From DATFXM01 sp035315885 (GTDB lineage Bacteria > Acidobacteriota > Blastocatellia > UBA7656), in NCBI GenBank assembly GCA_035315885.1, contig DATFXM010000195.1, forward strand, positions 1 through 41,231: DNA of 41,231 nt, written 5' to 3'. Both the position numbers and the translations under genes were made by a program. Positions 1-8,975 of this stretch are shown piece after piece. Position 1 is the stretch's first letter, and each line of letters starts with the position of its first letter. Under the pieces are notes generated by a model. It was not told where the DNA came from, searched no databases, and saw only the letters and a list, made by a program, of their open reading frames with translations.

Positions 1-100
1 CCTTACCTCCGCCGCCGCCGCCGCCCTTGCCTCCGCCGCCGCCCTTACCTCCGCCGCCGCCTTGGCCTCCGCCGCCTTTGCCACTCGATTTGCCTGCCAT
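1..100 (-). CDS. Gly/Lys-rich low-complexity protein, N-terminal part only (runs off the window)
   Basis: Reading leftward from an ATG at 100-98, 33 codons remain open to the window edge. The product begins MAGKSSGKGGGGQ and continues as blocks of five to seven glycines separated by single lysines. The start is well supported: AGGAGG (complement of 105-110) sits four bases upstream. No signal peptide is visible in the part seen. It follows the multicopper oxidase gene in the same direction with about 156 bp between them, so it could be co-transcribed. I do not recognise the family. The Lys-punctuated polyglycine could be a disordered surface or matrix protein, but that is a guess. The window edge hides the rest of the gene. 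Confidence 0.6.
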   Translation of the reverse strand, partial: MAGKSSGKGGGGQGGGGGKGGGGGKGGGGGGGK

Positions 101-256
101 CGTTCCTCCTTAGGACTGAATTGCCTTCTTCCGCTGGGCCCACTCAAGTCTCGGAGCCAGACCGAGCAGTGTCACAGATAAATGACAAACCGTTTCGACA
201 CACGGACCTTCCGGGCGGACTTTCGACAGTCAGCCCGAAAGGTCAATGGAGTCGCG

Positions 257-3200
257 TCACTGATTCTTTGTATTCTGGTTAAGAGGTGGTCTGATGAAGC
301 CATCCAGGCCGTCCTTCGGTGGCTTCGGAACATAGCCAGGTTGGGACACCGGTGTACACGCCGCGTTTGGTTGCGGATCCTTGGGGTCGCCAACCCGGAA
401 TACTCCCCAGGTTCCCTGTCTCGCCTGGATGGGAACGAAAACGGTGTACAGATAGTCGCCTTCCCGCCCGGCCTCGCCTCCCGCCTTATCCACTACCAGA
501 TCGAAGTGGTCGGTTGACCCATGATTGTCTCTGGACCCCAGCCACTGCGAGAGAGGCTGAGTTCCGATTTGTTTCGAGTCACCGACGTACGGGTTCCTCT
601 GCCATACGTGCCCGTGCAGCGTGAATACCTGAGAGGTACCCGTCCCAAACGGATGGGAAAGGCGGAATCGGACCTTATTGCCAACCCCGGCGGTGAAGAT
701 GGGAGTTTGAGGATTGTTCTGAGCTTGTTGAACGAGCAGATTCGACAACATGCATGAGAAGTCATTCGTAGCGTTGTTGGTGTACCGGAACTTGAACGGC
801 TCGGTCCGGAAGTTCACCGCCGCACTGTTCGTTGTACCGTCCGCATTAGGGGAAATCCGAATTTCGTCGCTCAGCATCAGCGAGAACTCTCGGAATTCCG
901 TCTTGTCCGTCAAAGTTATGGTCGCGGAAGCCCGCGTCGTGGGTGCATTCTGGCCAGTTGCATCACAGCTCGTTTTAGTGCCAACCTCGCCGCAATTCCA
1001 CGACGAGCCTGGCGGCTCGATGATCATCTGACCAATCAGCCCGTTGATATGCTGGAAGAACGGATCGGAAGGGAACAGGTTGAGCGTGCCGAATTCCACC
1101 GGCGTGTAGTTAAGCTTTCCTGACGCGTCGCGATCGATCTTGCCAGCGTACCATTGGTACTTCACCGTCTTGCCAAAAGCCGCAAGCTGGTTCGTCTGAC
1201 CCTGACTGTTCCAGCCAACGTTCATTCCGTAGCTTTGGGCTGCGTCGTAGGACAGCAGTTGGGGATGAAGCCCAACGTAGCCCGACATCTGGGATTGGAA
1301 CACCGGCTGCCCAGTCGACGGGTTCGTCCCGTTGAATGGAGGCGCCATAAAGAATCGCGCCTGGAAGACATCCGATGACGGATCGATTGCGTTGGTCAGA
1401 TTCACTTCGACGCAATCTCCAGCATTGGCACGCAGAATAAGAGGCTCAACTGGTCCTATCAGCTTACCCTGTGCATCCAGGTCTTCGCTGCGCACATACA
1501 AAACTCCCTGCTTGTTTGTCAGCTTATTGCTTCGATCGTTGAACACGATCTGACCGCCCGCTACCGCCTTCTGAGATGTTACAGCAGTGATGTTGAACAC
1601 CCGCTTCACCGCCGGCGGAGTCAAAGCCGCGGGACACGTCGAATAAGACACAGGCGAGCCCGCACCGATCGGGTTGTTCGGAAGCGCCGCAAGCGCATTG
1701 GCTGTCTGCGTCGGATCGTATGACCGGAACAGTCCCCACAATCCGTTCGATAGCCCGCTCCCATCCATACTCGGGCTGTACAAATAATCGGCGCAGTTCC
1801 CGCTCGACCTTCCATCGGGACACTTACGCCCGGTGCTTGGAGCCGAAGACGCCGGCACCTTGAACAGAAGCTCAAAGTGCTCGGACAGTCCCATCGGTTG
1901 AGCGCTGCGGTATCCGGAGTTCTTCCACGAAGGTTCGGCGAACCATGTCGGACCTAACAAGTCAAACTGATGCGCAAACACATGAGCTCCCACCAAAAGC
2001 CGGACCTGAACGTTGTCGTTTTGATAGGCGCGCATCAGCGGAGTCCCGGGGTCCCCGTTAGGCGGCAGATTGCTTGCCTGTTTGAACGCCGAGTCGTAAA
2101 CATTCGACAAATCGCCAAACTGCCCAACCCTCCACGCAAGGGGATCATTCAGGTAGTTGACTGACTGCGTCCCCGGTGGAACCGCACTCGTTCCGGTGCT
2201 GATCAGCGTAGGCGCCGCGGACGTTGGACTCTGAGAGGGCGCATTGATCGCATAAGCCGGATCTATCCACCCCTTCTTCGGGTCAGGATTCGGCTTGGTT
2301 ATCGGAGGGCTCTCGCTCCCGATTGTCGCCCACGCATACGCGAGCTGCATATCCTGGAACTCAAGCATGAATTCCCGATAACTGTCCGCCGGCTTCCTGG
2401 TCAGTATCCGCGCTTGCCAACTCGTAGGACCGCCATCCGATCGTGAACCGAAGGTCGTTGCTCCGTCATTTGACGTCCACGTCGAACCCTGCGGCTCAAC
2501 CAGCAGCCCCGCATAGAGGCCAGCCTGCTGGTGAGTCGATGGTCCGAAGTGATCGTGCGTGAACACTGTCCTCAGAGTTCTGTCCACGCCCGAGTCATCG
2601 ACCAGCGGATCAAGATACCAGCGTTGAATCGTCGTTTGCGCGCCGAGCCAGTCGTGCGCACACTGAGCCGGCTGTTGAGGTCCCGAACAGATATCGGCAG
2701 GCGGCGGCTGCGGCGGTCGCAGGTCCGTTGGACAACCCGTGCAGTGGGTCCACGATCCGCCAGGCTTATTGAGCGCGGCGAACATCTCCTGGACTTCTTC
2801 GGGGCTGAACGTGCCGTCCTCGTAGTTGAAGCCATTGCCCGCGCCATCCGACGAAGTGACGTCGAACTTAACAAGGTGAATGTGCTGGCCGAGGATGTCG
2901 GTCGGAGTTCTCACCTGAAAATCATCGACAAGGTAATAGTTCGGTACCAGATTGGTGTGCCAGTACTCGATGATGTCGCCCGAGTTGCCGCGGAAGAACA
3001 GCGGTTCCGGCTGACGGCCGCTAGTGCCGTTGAACGCGAGCGTCGGCGCTACGTCGTTCCACAGCGAAAGCATGCGCTGCTGCGGGTAGTGCCATCTCTT
3101 CTTGTTGAAAACAACGTCGAGCTGAAATGCTGCCGCCTTGTAGGTTCTCTTCGTCCCGACTGGCTTGCCGTTGTCGTCGATCGCAGGATCGGCGAACGGC

Positions 3201-6010
3201 GCTCCCGGTTGAGGTCCGCGCGGCAAGCCGTTGAGCAAGAACCCGGTCGGAGGTTGATTCAGAGTGCTCTGCGGATTCTGGCTTGGAGGCGACGGGCACT
3301 TGCCGGGCGTGCCATCCGGGAAGAAAGTCGGATAGCACCGCTTGCCAAAGAAGGTCATCGCCGCCTTCTCCACGTCGGTTCCGACCTCAGGCAATTGCAC
3401 CGCCTTCATGGTTGCGAGGTCCTTGCTCCAATCGAGCGTGTCGTGACTCTCGTTCCCGATCGATCCACCGGTCACCACGTGTCGCGGCATGCCCCCGTCC
3501 AGGAATCCACCCGCTCCGTCAGGCGCGAAATCGAGCGGCGGGTGCGGCGCCCGCGCTCCGGCAATCCCAGGTATGAAGTACGGGAATCCGGGATTCAAAA
3601 TCTGATTCCCCGGCGACGGCTGAAACTGTCCGGTCAAGGTCATTCCATTGAACTGGCTGTTCAATACCGTCCCGTTAAGTTGCGCTCCGTTGGTGCAACC
3701 GCCGATGACGTCGAGACCATTGATCTTGTTCGACTGACAGGTCCCGCCGATCACCACCTGCCCTCCGAAGGTTGTCGCAACCCCGTTGACCGTCGCGCCG
3801 TGCTGGATCTGTGCGTAAGCCGGAAGCGGAGCCATCGGTATCGTGGGCATCGGGACAATGGCGGGAGTGGGACTGCCGCCCTCAATCTCGCCATCCGGAA
3901 GCGCGCGAGATCCGGGCACCACTTGACCGTTTGGAAAGACAAACGTTCCAGACTCGAACGTGTCGTGGGTGCGCCACATCGCCCACATTCCCGCAGCAAA
4001 GTGCGGATAGAAGTGACAGTGGAATATCGAGTCTCCTACTACCTTGTTGCGATTTCCGCTGCCGTTGTAAACCATCTCCAGCGTATAGCTCGCGCCCGGA
4101 CTCAGCATCTGACTGTCCAGATAGCTCCCCTCGTCGCTGTTGGGCGATTGTAGCCATTGATGCGCGTGCTGGTGATGGACGTGCGACACGTCTCGTCCGC
4201 TCTGAAGTATCCTGAACTTGACGTGATCATTTATGTAGCTGTGATACACGTTCGATGGGTCGTCGGGGAAGAACGCCGCCGTAGCCTTCATCTGCGGAGT
4301 CATCGTGTAAGGAAAACTGTTGCTAGACCTCTGACCCCCGCAGGGCGGCTGGTTGAAGGATGCAGTCGTGTTGCACGGAGGCTGAAATGGCGGGTTCGTC
4401 GCAAGCTGCTGCGAGTTGGCAGGCTTGTCTACAAGCATCGCAGGATCCCCAATCGGCCACGCGCTCAAGAAGAACTCTTCAAACTTGCAGTCCGAACAAG
4501 CGCCCATCGGACCTACGCCGATGCGGTTGGCGTAAACCTCAGCGCCAATACCGCCGGTGCCGTAGTTGATCGCGAACGCATCCTGACCCGCAACCAGCAT
4601 CTGCGCTATCGTCGCCGATGAACCCGGAGTCTTGCTGCTGTCGGCAAAAACCGGAAATGCCTGCGCCACTACCGGAGTCAAACCTCCGTGATACATCACG
4701 GTGATCTCTCGATAGGGCTGCTTGCGGTCGGGTGACGCTGGATTCCCGCAGAACAGCGGATCTATCTTCCCGCTCGGCAGCGCAGGGTTGTTCTCTGCGT
4801 TGCACGGCGGCTCAGGCTTGTTTACGCCGGTGGTTCCGGGGAACCTGCCTGCCTTCGGCCCGGTGATTATCGCGGTCAGATCGCTGTGCACGATGTTGTT
4901 GTTGTTGTCCAACATCTTGAGCACCGGCTTTCCAGAAGGATACTTCGCGTTGTAGTCGACCAGAGGATGATTATCGAGCGTATTGAGAAATCCGGCCGGC
5001 GTCTTGAGCACTTTCGTGGAATGACCATTCAGGTTGAACACGCAGTTGGTCGCGTTCGAGCAGTTGAGCGAACCTGGCGGTACCTGATCCGGCTTGTTGG
5101 CATTGTAAGTCGCAAGCAGCAGGTCGTCGGCGGTCACCTGACTCCTGTACCACTCGGCGCCGGCAGGCTGCACGTTGAGCGAGCCGAATAGCCCTCGCAC
5201 GAGCTGCTGACCTAACGAGCTCGTGTCTCCCATCGTGTACATCAAGAACACGCCTTCTTGTCTTGCGAATACCGTATAGGTTAGCGTCTGCGGAGGCATC
5301 GGCGCTGGTGACCCAGCCGCGCTCGCAAGACTCGAGTTGTTCTTGCCCACAAAAGCAGCATCATCCTGAGGCCCCTTAACCCACTCGACACCCTGTATGT
5401 GAAGCGACACTTCGGTCGTTCCCCCGCTCGCGCCGCTCATGAACGTCGTTGTGAAGGTGCTCGCCGGTATTGCGTTGGTGAAGTTGATCGTCAAACAGTC
5501 ACCGACGTTTGCGCGCAGGACCAGCGGCCGAGGTCTCTTCCCGGGCCGCAGCGCAATCCTGTTGCCGGTCATGACCGTATCGCCCTTGAGCGCGAAAATG
5601 AGGCCATCGGGTATTGCGGCTCCCAGCCGGTTCAGCATCAATGGCTGAGGCATTGCTACAACGTCGGCCGTAAGCATCCGTTTGCACGGCGGGGCCGGTT
5701 GCGGTACAGGATTGGTCGTCGGGGTCACCGCCGCCTCGCCGGCGTTGGGAGCCGGGCCGTCCCCTTTGTCCGTCGTCGGCTTCTTGTCACCGGCACCGTT
5801 CTCCGCGACCGGCTGAGTAGCTGGCACTTCTTTTGTAATCTCTATTCCCGTCGATGTAGGGGCGGCCTGCTGAGCCCGGGGCTCCGGCTTGGGTCTGTCC
5901 GGCGACGCACTGGAGACTTGCGCCACCGCGGACAATGCTGCGAGCAATGCGATGATGACGGTTGTCGATACCTTTGCGATCTGTGCGCCAATTATCTTAT
6001 AGGAAAGCAT
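257..6010 (-). CDS. Giant secreted multicopper oxidase (multi-cupredoxin)
   Basis: About 1,917 aa, far larger than laccase/CueO-type enzymes (about 500 aa) and in the size class of MnxG/MofA-type oxidases. The start is the ATG at 6010, because AAGGAGA lies 8 nt upstream; a TTG 33 nt further up has no such site. A signal peptide (residues 1-32, ending SAVAQ) implies export. Copper motifs in order: HIQG near 205, HVHHQHAHQW near 613, HCHFYPHFAAGMW near 667 (T1/T3 Cys-His signature), GQHIHLVKFD near 1043, and THDHFGPSTHQ near 1155. A cupredoxin block with a similar frame recurs near 1350 and 1800 (HVFAHQF, LHGHVWQ), but there the HCH..H...GM signature is replaced by non-ligands. The phrase LRANxGDC recurs near 170 and 1525. 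It is expected to couple substrate oxidation to O2 reduction. The substrate is not readable from sequence. The Sco genes upstream probably supply copper. Confidence 0.9.
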   Translation of the reverse strand: MLSYKIIGAQIAKVSTTVIIALLAALSAVAQVSSASPDRPKPEPRAQQAAPTSTGIEITKEVPATQPVAENGAGDKKPTTDKGDGPAPNAGEAAVTPTTNPVPQPAPPCKRMLTADVVAMPQPLMLNRLGAAIPDGLIFALKGDTVMTGNRIALRPGKRPRPLVLRANVGDCLTINFTNAIPASTFTTTFMSGASGGTTEVSLHIQGVEWVKGPQDDAAFVGKNNSSLASAAGSPAPMPPQTLTYTVFARQEGVFLMYTMGDTSSLGQQLVRGLFGSLNVQPAGAEWYRSQVTADDLLLATYNANKPDQVPPGSLNCSNATNCVFNLNGHSTKVLKTPAGFLNTLDNHPLVDYNAKYPSGKPVLKMLDNNNNIVHSDLTAIITGPKAGRFPGTTGVNKPEPPCNAENNPALPSGKIDPLFCGNPASPDRKQPYREITVMYHGGLTPVVAQAFPVFADSSKTPGSSATIAQMLVAGQDAFAINYGTGGIGAEVYANRIGVGPMGACSDCKFEEFFLSAWPIGDPAMLVDKPANSQQLATNPPFQPPCNTTASFNQPPCGGQRSSNSFPYTMTPQMKATAAFFPDDPSNVYHSYINDHVKFRILQSGRDVSHVHHQHAHQWLQSPNSDEGSYLDSQMLSPGASYTLEMVYNGSGNRNKVVGDSIFHCHFYPHFAAGMWAMWRTHDTFESGTFVFPNGQVVPGSRALPDGEIEGGSPTPAIVPMPTIPMAPLPAYAQIQHGATVNGVATTFGGQVVIGGTCQSNKINGLDVIGGCTNGAQLNGTVLNSQFNGMTLTGQFQPSPGNQILNPGFPYFIPGIAGARAPHPPLDFAPDGAGGFLDGGMPRHVVTGGSIGNESHDTLDWSKDLATMKAVQLPEVGTDVEKAAMTFFGKRCYPTFFPDGTPGKCPSPPSQNPQSTLNQPPTGFLLNGLPRGPQPGAPFADPAIDDNGKPVGTKRTYKAAAFQLDVVFNKKRWHYPQQRMLSLWNDVAPTLAFNGTSGRQPEPLFFRGNSGDIIEYWHTNLVPNYYLVDDFQVRTPTDILGQHIHLVKFDVTSSDGAGNGFNYEDGTFSPEEVQEMFAALNKPGGSWTHCTGCPTDLRPPQPPPADICSGPQQPAQCAHDWLGAQTTIQRWYLDPLVDDSGVDRTLRTVFTHDHFGPSTHQQAGLYAGLLVEPQGSTWTSNDGATTFGSRSDGGPTSWQARILTRKPADSYREFMLEFQDMQLAYAWATIGSESPPITKPNPDPKKGWIDPAYAINAPSQSPTSAAPTLISTGTSAVPPGTQSVNYLNDPLAWRVGQFGDLSNVYDSAFKQASNLPPNGDPGTPLMRAYQNDNVQVRLLVGAHVFAHQFDLLGPTWFAEPSWKNSGYRSAQPMGLSEHFELLFKVPASSAPSTGRKCPDGRSSGNCADYLYSPSMDGSGLSNGLWGLFRSYDPTQTANALAALPNNPIGAGSPVSYSTCPAALTPPAVKRVFNITAVTSQKAVAGGQIVFNDRSNKLTNKQGVLYVRSEDLDAQGKLIGPVEPLILRANAGDCVEVNLTNAIDPSSDVFQARFFMAPPFNGTNPSTGQPVFQSQMSGYVGLHPQLLSYDAAQSYGMNVGWNSQGQTNQLAAFGKTVKYQWYAGKIDRDASGKLNYTPVEFGTLNLFPSDPFFQHINGLIGQMIIEPPGSSWNCGEVGTKTSCDATGQNAPTTRASATITLTDKTEFREFSLMLSDEIRISPNADGTTNSAAVNFRTEPFKFRYTNNATNDFSCMLSNLLVQQAQNNPQTPIFTAGVGNKVRFRLSHPFGTGTSQVFTLHGHVWQRNPYVGDSKQIGTQPLSQWLGSRDNHGSTDHFDLVVDKAGGEAGREGDYLYTVFVPIQARQGTWGVFRVGDPKDPQPNAACTPVSQPGYVPKPPKDGLDGFIRPPLNQNTKNQ

Positions 6011-6519
6011 CTTAACTTCTCCTTTGAATTTGCCGAACAGCAATCATCAAAGTTACTGAGGAGATCGGGTTAGGTTGTAAGTAAAAACTCCGGCGGAGGT
6101 TAACGAGCTTACGGCTCTTGTTGGAAGAGCGTGTCAATTACTCCAGTAGAAGCACTCGATTCGTCGCCGTGCGAAGCGTAGTTCTTCTAACTTTTGATGT
6201 CAAGCAAATACTTCTTCGAGTTTGCAAAAATTCTCACACGCGTGTCGCGTCTCGCTCAATTCGAGATGCACTACAATCCGTGACTCGCGTTCCATGCGCT
6301 TTCTGGTGGTCTTTAGCGTAGTCGATACCTATCGGCGGCCATTCCTCCCAAGCCGTCCAGCTCGACTCGAAATGTACTTTGCCCTCCAGTCCGCTCCGCC
6401 GGAGATTCTTGAATCTCCATTCGGAACGCGAGCAACCCCAGCCGTAACTCGACCAAATCTCAACCGCGTGGTTCGAAATCGAGACTACACTTAATGACGT
6501 TTTGTTCGCGACTCGCGAT
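6011..6519. other. 509-bp intergenic region, no gene seen
   Basis: No ORF with a plausible start and protein-like composition was found here. It contains the candidate promoter listed separately and a small hairpin (GCTCTT-GTTGG-AAGAGC, 6114-6130). The gap separates the four upstream genes of the copper cluster from the oxidase. Confidence 0.5.
6175..6203 (-). promoter_or_regulatory. Candidate sigma-70 promoter for the multicopper oxidase
   Basis: On the minus strand a perfect TTGACA (6203-6198) is followed after 17 nt by TACGCT (6180-6175), about 165 bp upstream of the oxidase start. It lies in a long gap between the upstream Sco gene and the oxidase, where an independent promoter would make sense. 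The -10 box is only a partial match, so this is tentative. Confidence 0.3.
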
Positions 6520-7302
6520 TCATCGCGAACGCTTTGCGCCTTGAAGCGCCTTTTGATCCGAGACGTCCGCAATAACTTTCACCAGCTTCGCCGGCGCTGA
6601 AAGCCCATACGCTCGAGTCCAGGTGCTTGTCGCATCATTGCCAATCAACACCATCGGGGTGTGATCGTCTTTCAGCCCTACTGCCCCACCCAATGCCTGA
6701 AGCAGCAGATCAATGTCGCCCTTCTTACCGGTCACAAACTTCCAGCCCGGTCCCGCGCCGAATTTCGCGGAGAAGACGCGAAGCCTCTCCGACGTGTCGG
6801 TAGTGGGATCGACGCTGATCGAAATCAACTGAACCTTCAGGCCTTGTTGATCGAGTGACTGCTGTACCCTGCGAAGAGTAGCGGTCAACGACGGACATAT
6901 CGTGGTGCAAGTCGTAAAAATGAAATCGATGGCAACTGTTCTGCCCTTAATAAGATCGTTGTAGAAGTCGAGCTTCGTCCCGTCCTGGTCGTACACCGTG
7001 AGATTTTGCAGTCGGCGAACCGCCACCGCCGCTCCGCCTCCCGCCGATCCATCGTCTGACGCTGGTTTCGCCTCTCTGCGCCCTTCGGTCGAACTGTCTT
7101 CCAGTCTTAAGGACATCCCGCACTTGGGGCACGTTCCGGGTTTGGCCGAAGCGACATCGCCGTGCATCGGGCAGACGTATCGGGAGGTTTCCTGTTGGCT
7201 CGAGCAGGAACCATGAGCGCATGCCATCCGTGCGGTCGCGCAAGGCGAAGCAATGCAAGAAAGCAGCAAGATCACGGTTGCTGAAAGTCTCTTCGAGCGC
7301 AT
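6520..7302 (-). CDS. Sco1/SenC copper chaperone with N-terminal heavy-metal-binding Cys domain
   Basis: A 260-aa exported protein. The start is the ATG at 7302, with GGGAGAG 7-8 nt upstream; a further-upstream in-frame start would add 13 residues ahead of the signal peptide. After the signal sequence, residues about 45-68 carry YVCPMHGDV...CPKCGMSL, the CPMHP-like heavy-metal-binding domain often attached to Cu-handling proteins. The rest is a thioredoxin-fold SCO domain with the Cu-binding pair CTTICP (near 132) and the conserved His in DDHTPMVLIGN (near 212). SCO proteins deliver copper to the CuA site of cytochrome oxidase and to other cuproenzymes, or act as thiol reductases. It is the last of four closely spaced genes and lies directly upstream of the multicopper oxidase, which suggests it metallates that enzyme. 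The metal-binding module could pre-load copper. Confidence 0.88.
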   Translation of the reverse strand: MRSKRLSATVILLLSCIASPCATARMACAHGSCSSQQETSRYVCPMHGDVASAKPGTCPKCGMSLRLEDSSTEGRREAKPASDDGSAGGGAAVAVRRLQNLTVYDQDGTKLDFYNDLIKGRTVAIDFIFTTCTTICPSLTATLRRVQQSLDQQGLKVQLISISVDPTTDTSERLRVFSAKFGAGPGWKFVTGKKGDIDLLLQALGGAVGLKDDHTPMVLIGNDATSTWTRAYGLSAPAKLVKVIADVSDQKALQGAKRSR

Positions 7303-7343
7303 CAAACTTCTCTCCCGGACTTGAACCGCTTCAAATCTCAACT

Positions 7344-8975
7344 TCAGTTCACATCAATCCATCCACTCGCGGGCACTAACTGGCGATTCCTGAGATCTAC
7401 CTTGACCACGTACGCTCCTCGGGCGCCGATCCTTCGGTTTGGTCCGTAGCTGATCGCGGGCGTCAGCCCGGTCTGATATTCGTAAACAGACTCGAGCGAC
7501 TGAATGAGCTTCTCGCGGCTCAGGTCCTTCCCGATTTTTCTCAGCGAATCAACAAGTATCTTGGCTGCGCCGAGCGCAGAGATCTGTGCATTCAAGTGAC
7601 CCGTGCCGAGGTTGTACTTCTCGATGAGCGACTGAAGCTCTCGTCTGCCCTCAACCGTTTGATCCGTGGGTGCGATTGGAAACCCGAAGAAGATTCGGCC
7701 GTTGAATCGCTCAGGCGCTGCGAAAACCTCGACGCCGCCGCCAACCGGCAAACAGAAAAAGGGAGACCAGTCCAGCTTCTCCGACTCCTGCATCAACGCA
7801 AGAGCCTCGTCTCCGCTTCCAAGGCAGAAAACTACATCACAACCGTCCTGTTTCAGCCGCCGGGTCACCTCAGCAGCGTCAAGCCCGCCGTCGAACGCAA
7901 TGAAACGCGGCGCTCTTATGCCGGTCTTCCTTGCTTCGTCACTCATCGCTTCTACAATCGACGCGTTGATTTCGTTTTTCTGGTAGACCACGGTCACCCG
8001 TGGATCCGCTAGCTCCAGCTTCTTCGCAACAAAGTAGAGCAGCGCGCGCGCCTGTCCGGTTACTCCCGATTGCAAATAAAACACGTAGCGGTTCAACGCA
8101 GCGTCGGGCTGCGGGTACAGAGTCAGCGGACCGATCAACGGAATCTGCTTCTGCGACATCAGCGGGATTACTTCTTTCTCAGCTCCTGCGATACACGGAG
8201 CAATCACCGCGAAGATTTTTCCGTCTGAAATCGCGCGCTCAAAGCTTGTACGGGCCTCGGATCCCGACGCACCAGTTTCTATGAACTTCAGTTCGAGCCT
8301 GCGGTTGTAGACACCTCCGCCGCGGTTGACTTCATCGAAGAAGGCCGCAGTCACCTCTTTCACCGCGGCTCCCATTTGCGAAAGCGGACCGCCTGAGGGG
8401 GCAGCGGTTGCAATCACGATCTTGTCGTCGCTGATTCCGGGATCGCAGTCGTGTCCGAGCTGCTCGATGTAGGCAACCAGATCTGCCAGATCGTCACGGG
8501 ACATGACGAATCGCGGCATTACGTTGAGCAACTTGTTGCCGCCCGGGTCCACACCACGCGTGATAGCAAGCTCGAGCCCGCGTTGCGTATACGGCGGATG
8601 TTGTCTGCCATCGCTGTGCCTTAGACCATAAGGCTTGGTCAACACTTCCCACGTCAAATCAGATGGTGTTACATCACCCTCCGGCTTTCCTTTGCCGTCG
8701 AGGCCATGACAGTTAGCGCAGGCCACGGTACTTCCGGGTACCTCCAGGGACGATTCTCCTATGTAGGCGAGAATCTCTTTTCCCGAAGGGCTCGTGCCCT
8801 GCGTGTATATCTGCTTGCCGCGGCTCTCGCGACTGGTCGACACTTTTTGCGCAGCGAGGTCGGTCCGGCCCCCAAACACGAACAAAGCTGAAGCAAACAC
8901 CAGCGTCATCGCCGCGCTCAGTGCGAACGAGCGGCATTTGCCAGTGCGGCGAATTTGTGTGTTGTGCGTTGTCAC
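7344..8975 (-). CDS. Cytochrome c fused to a branched-chain-amino-acid-type periplasmic binding protein
   Basis: A 543-aa protein. A long N-terminal signal sequence (residues 1-43) precedes a class-I cytochrome c domain with heme motif CANCH (86-90) and a candidate axial Met at about 153 (NVMPRF), followed by a helix ending AYIEQLG. From about residue 180 to the end the protein is a type-1 periplasmic binding fold of the LivJ/urea-amide family: KIVIATAAPSGG, a GPLTLYP hinge, and VDLRNRQL at the end. It starts with a GTG at 8975; the preceding Sco gene's TGA overlaps it as GTGA, so translation is likely coupled. The Sco gene after it starts 41 bp downstream. There are no ABC permease or ATPase genes nearby, so the binding domain probably senses or captures a ligand rather than feeding a transporter. 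Its electron partner may be the multicopper oxidase. Confidence 0.88.
   Translation of the reverse strand: MTTHNTQIRRTGKCRSFALSAAMTLVFASALFVFGGRTDLAAQKVSTSRESRGKQIYTQGTSPSGKEILAYIGESSLEVPGSTVACANCHGLDGKGKPEGDVTPSDLTWEVLTKPYGLRHSDGRQHPPYTQRGLELAITRGVDPGGNKLLNVMPRFVMSRDDLADLVAYIEQLGHDCDPGISDDKIVIATAAPSGGPLSQMGAAVKEVTAAFFDEVNRGGGVYNRRLELKFIETGASGSEARTSFERAISDGKIFAVIAPCIAGAEKEVIPLMSQKQIPLIGPLTLYPQPDAALNRYVFYLQSGVTGQARALLYFVAKKLELADPRVTVVYQKNEINASIVEAMSDEARKTGIRAPRFIAFDGGLDAAEVTRRLKQDGCDVVFCLGSGDEALALMQESEKLDWSPFFCLPVGGGVEVFAAPERFNGRIFFGFPIAPTDQTVEGRRELQSLIEKYNLGTGHLNAQISALGAAKILVDSLRKIGKDLSREKLIQSLESVYEYQTGLTPAISYGPNRRIGARGAYVVKVDLRNRQLVPASGWIDVN

Noticed and set aside
1..60. GCC trinucleotide microsatellite as a stand-alone repeat
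   Set aside because: It is the coding sequence of the Gly-rich protein start, which has a strong ribosome site in frame.
2531..4153. A 540-codon open frame on the plus strand inside the oxidase gene
   Set aside because: It is Arg-rich, has no recognisable domain, and lies antisense to a clear multicopper oxidase with conserved motifs; GC-rich codon use on the other strand explains it.
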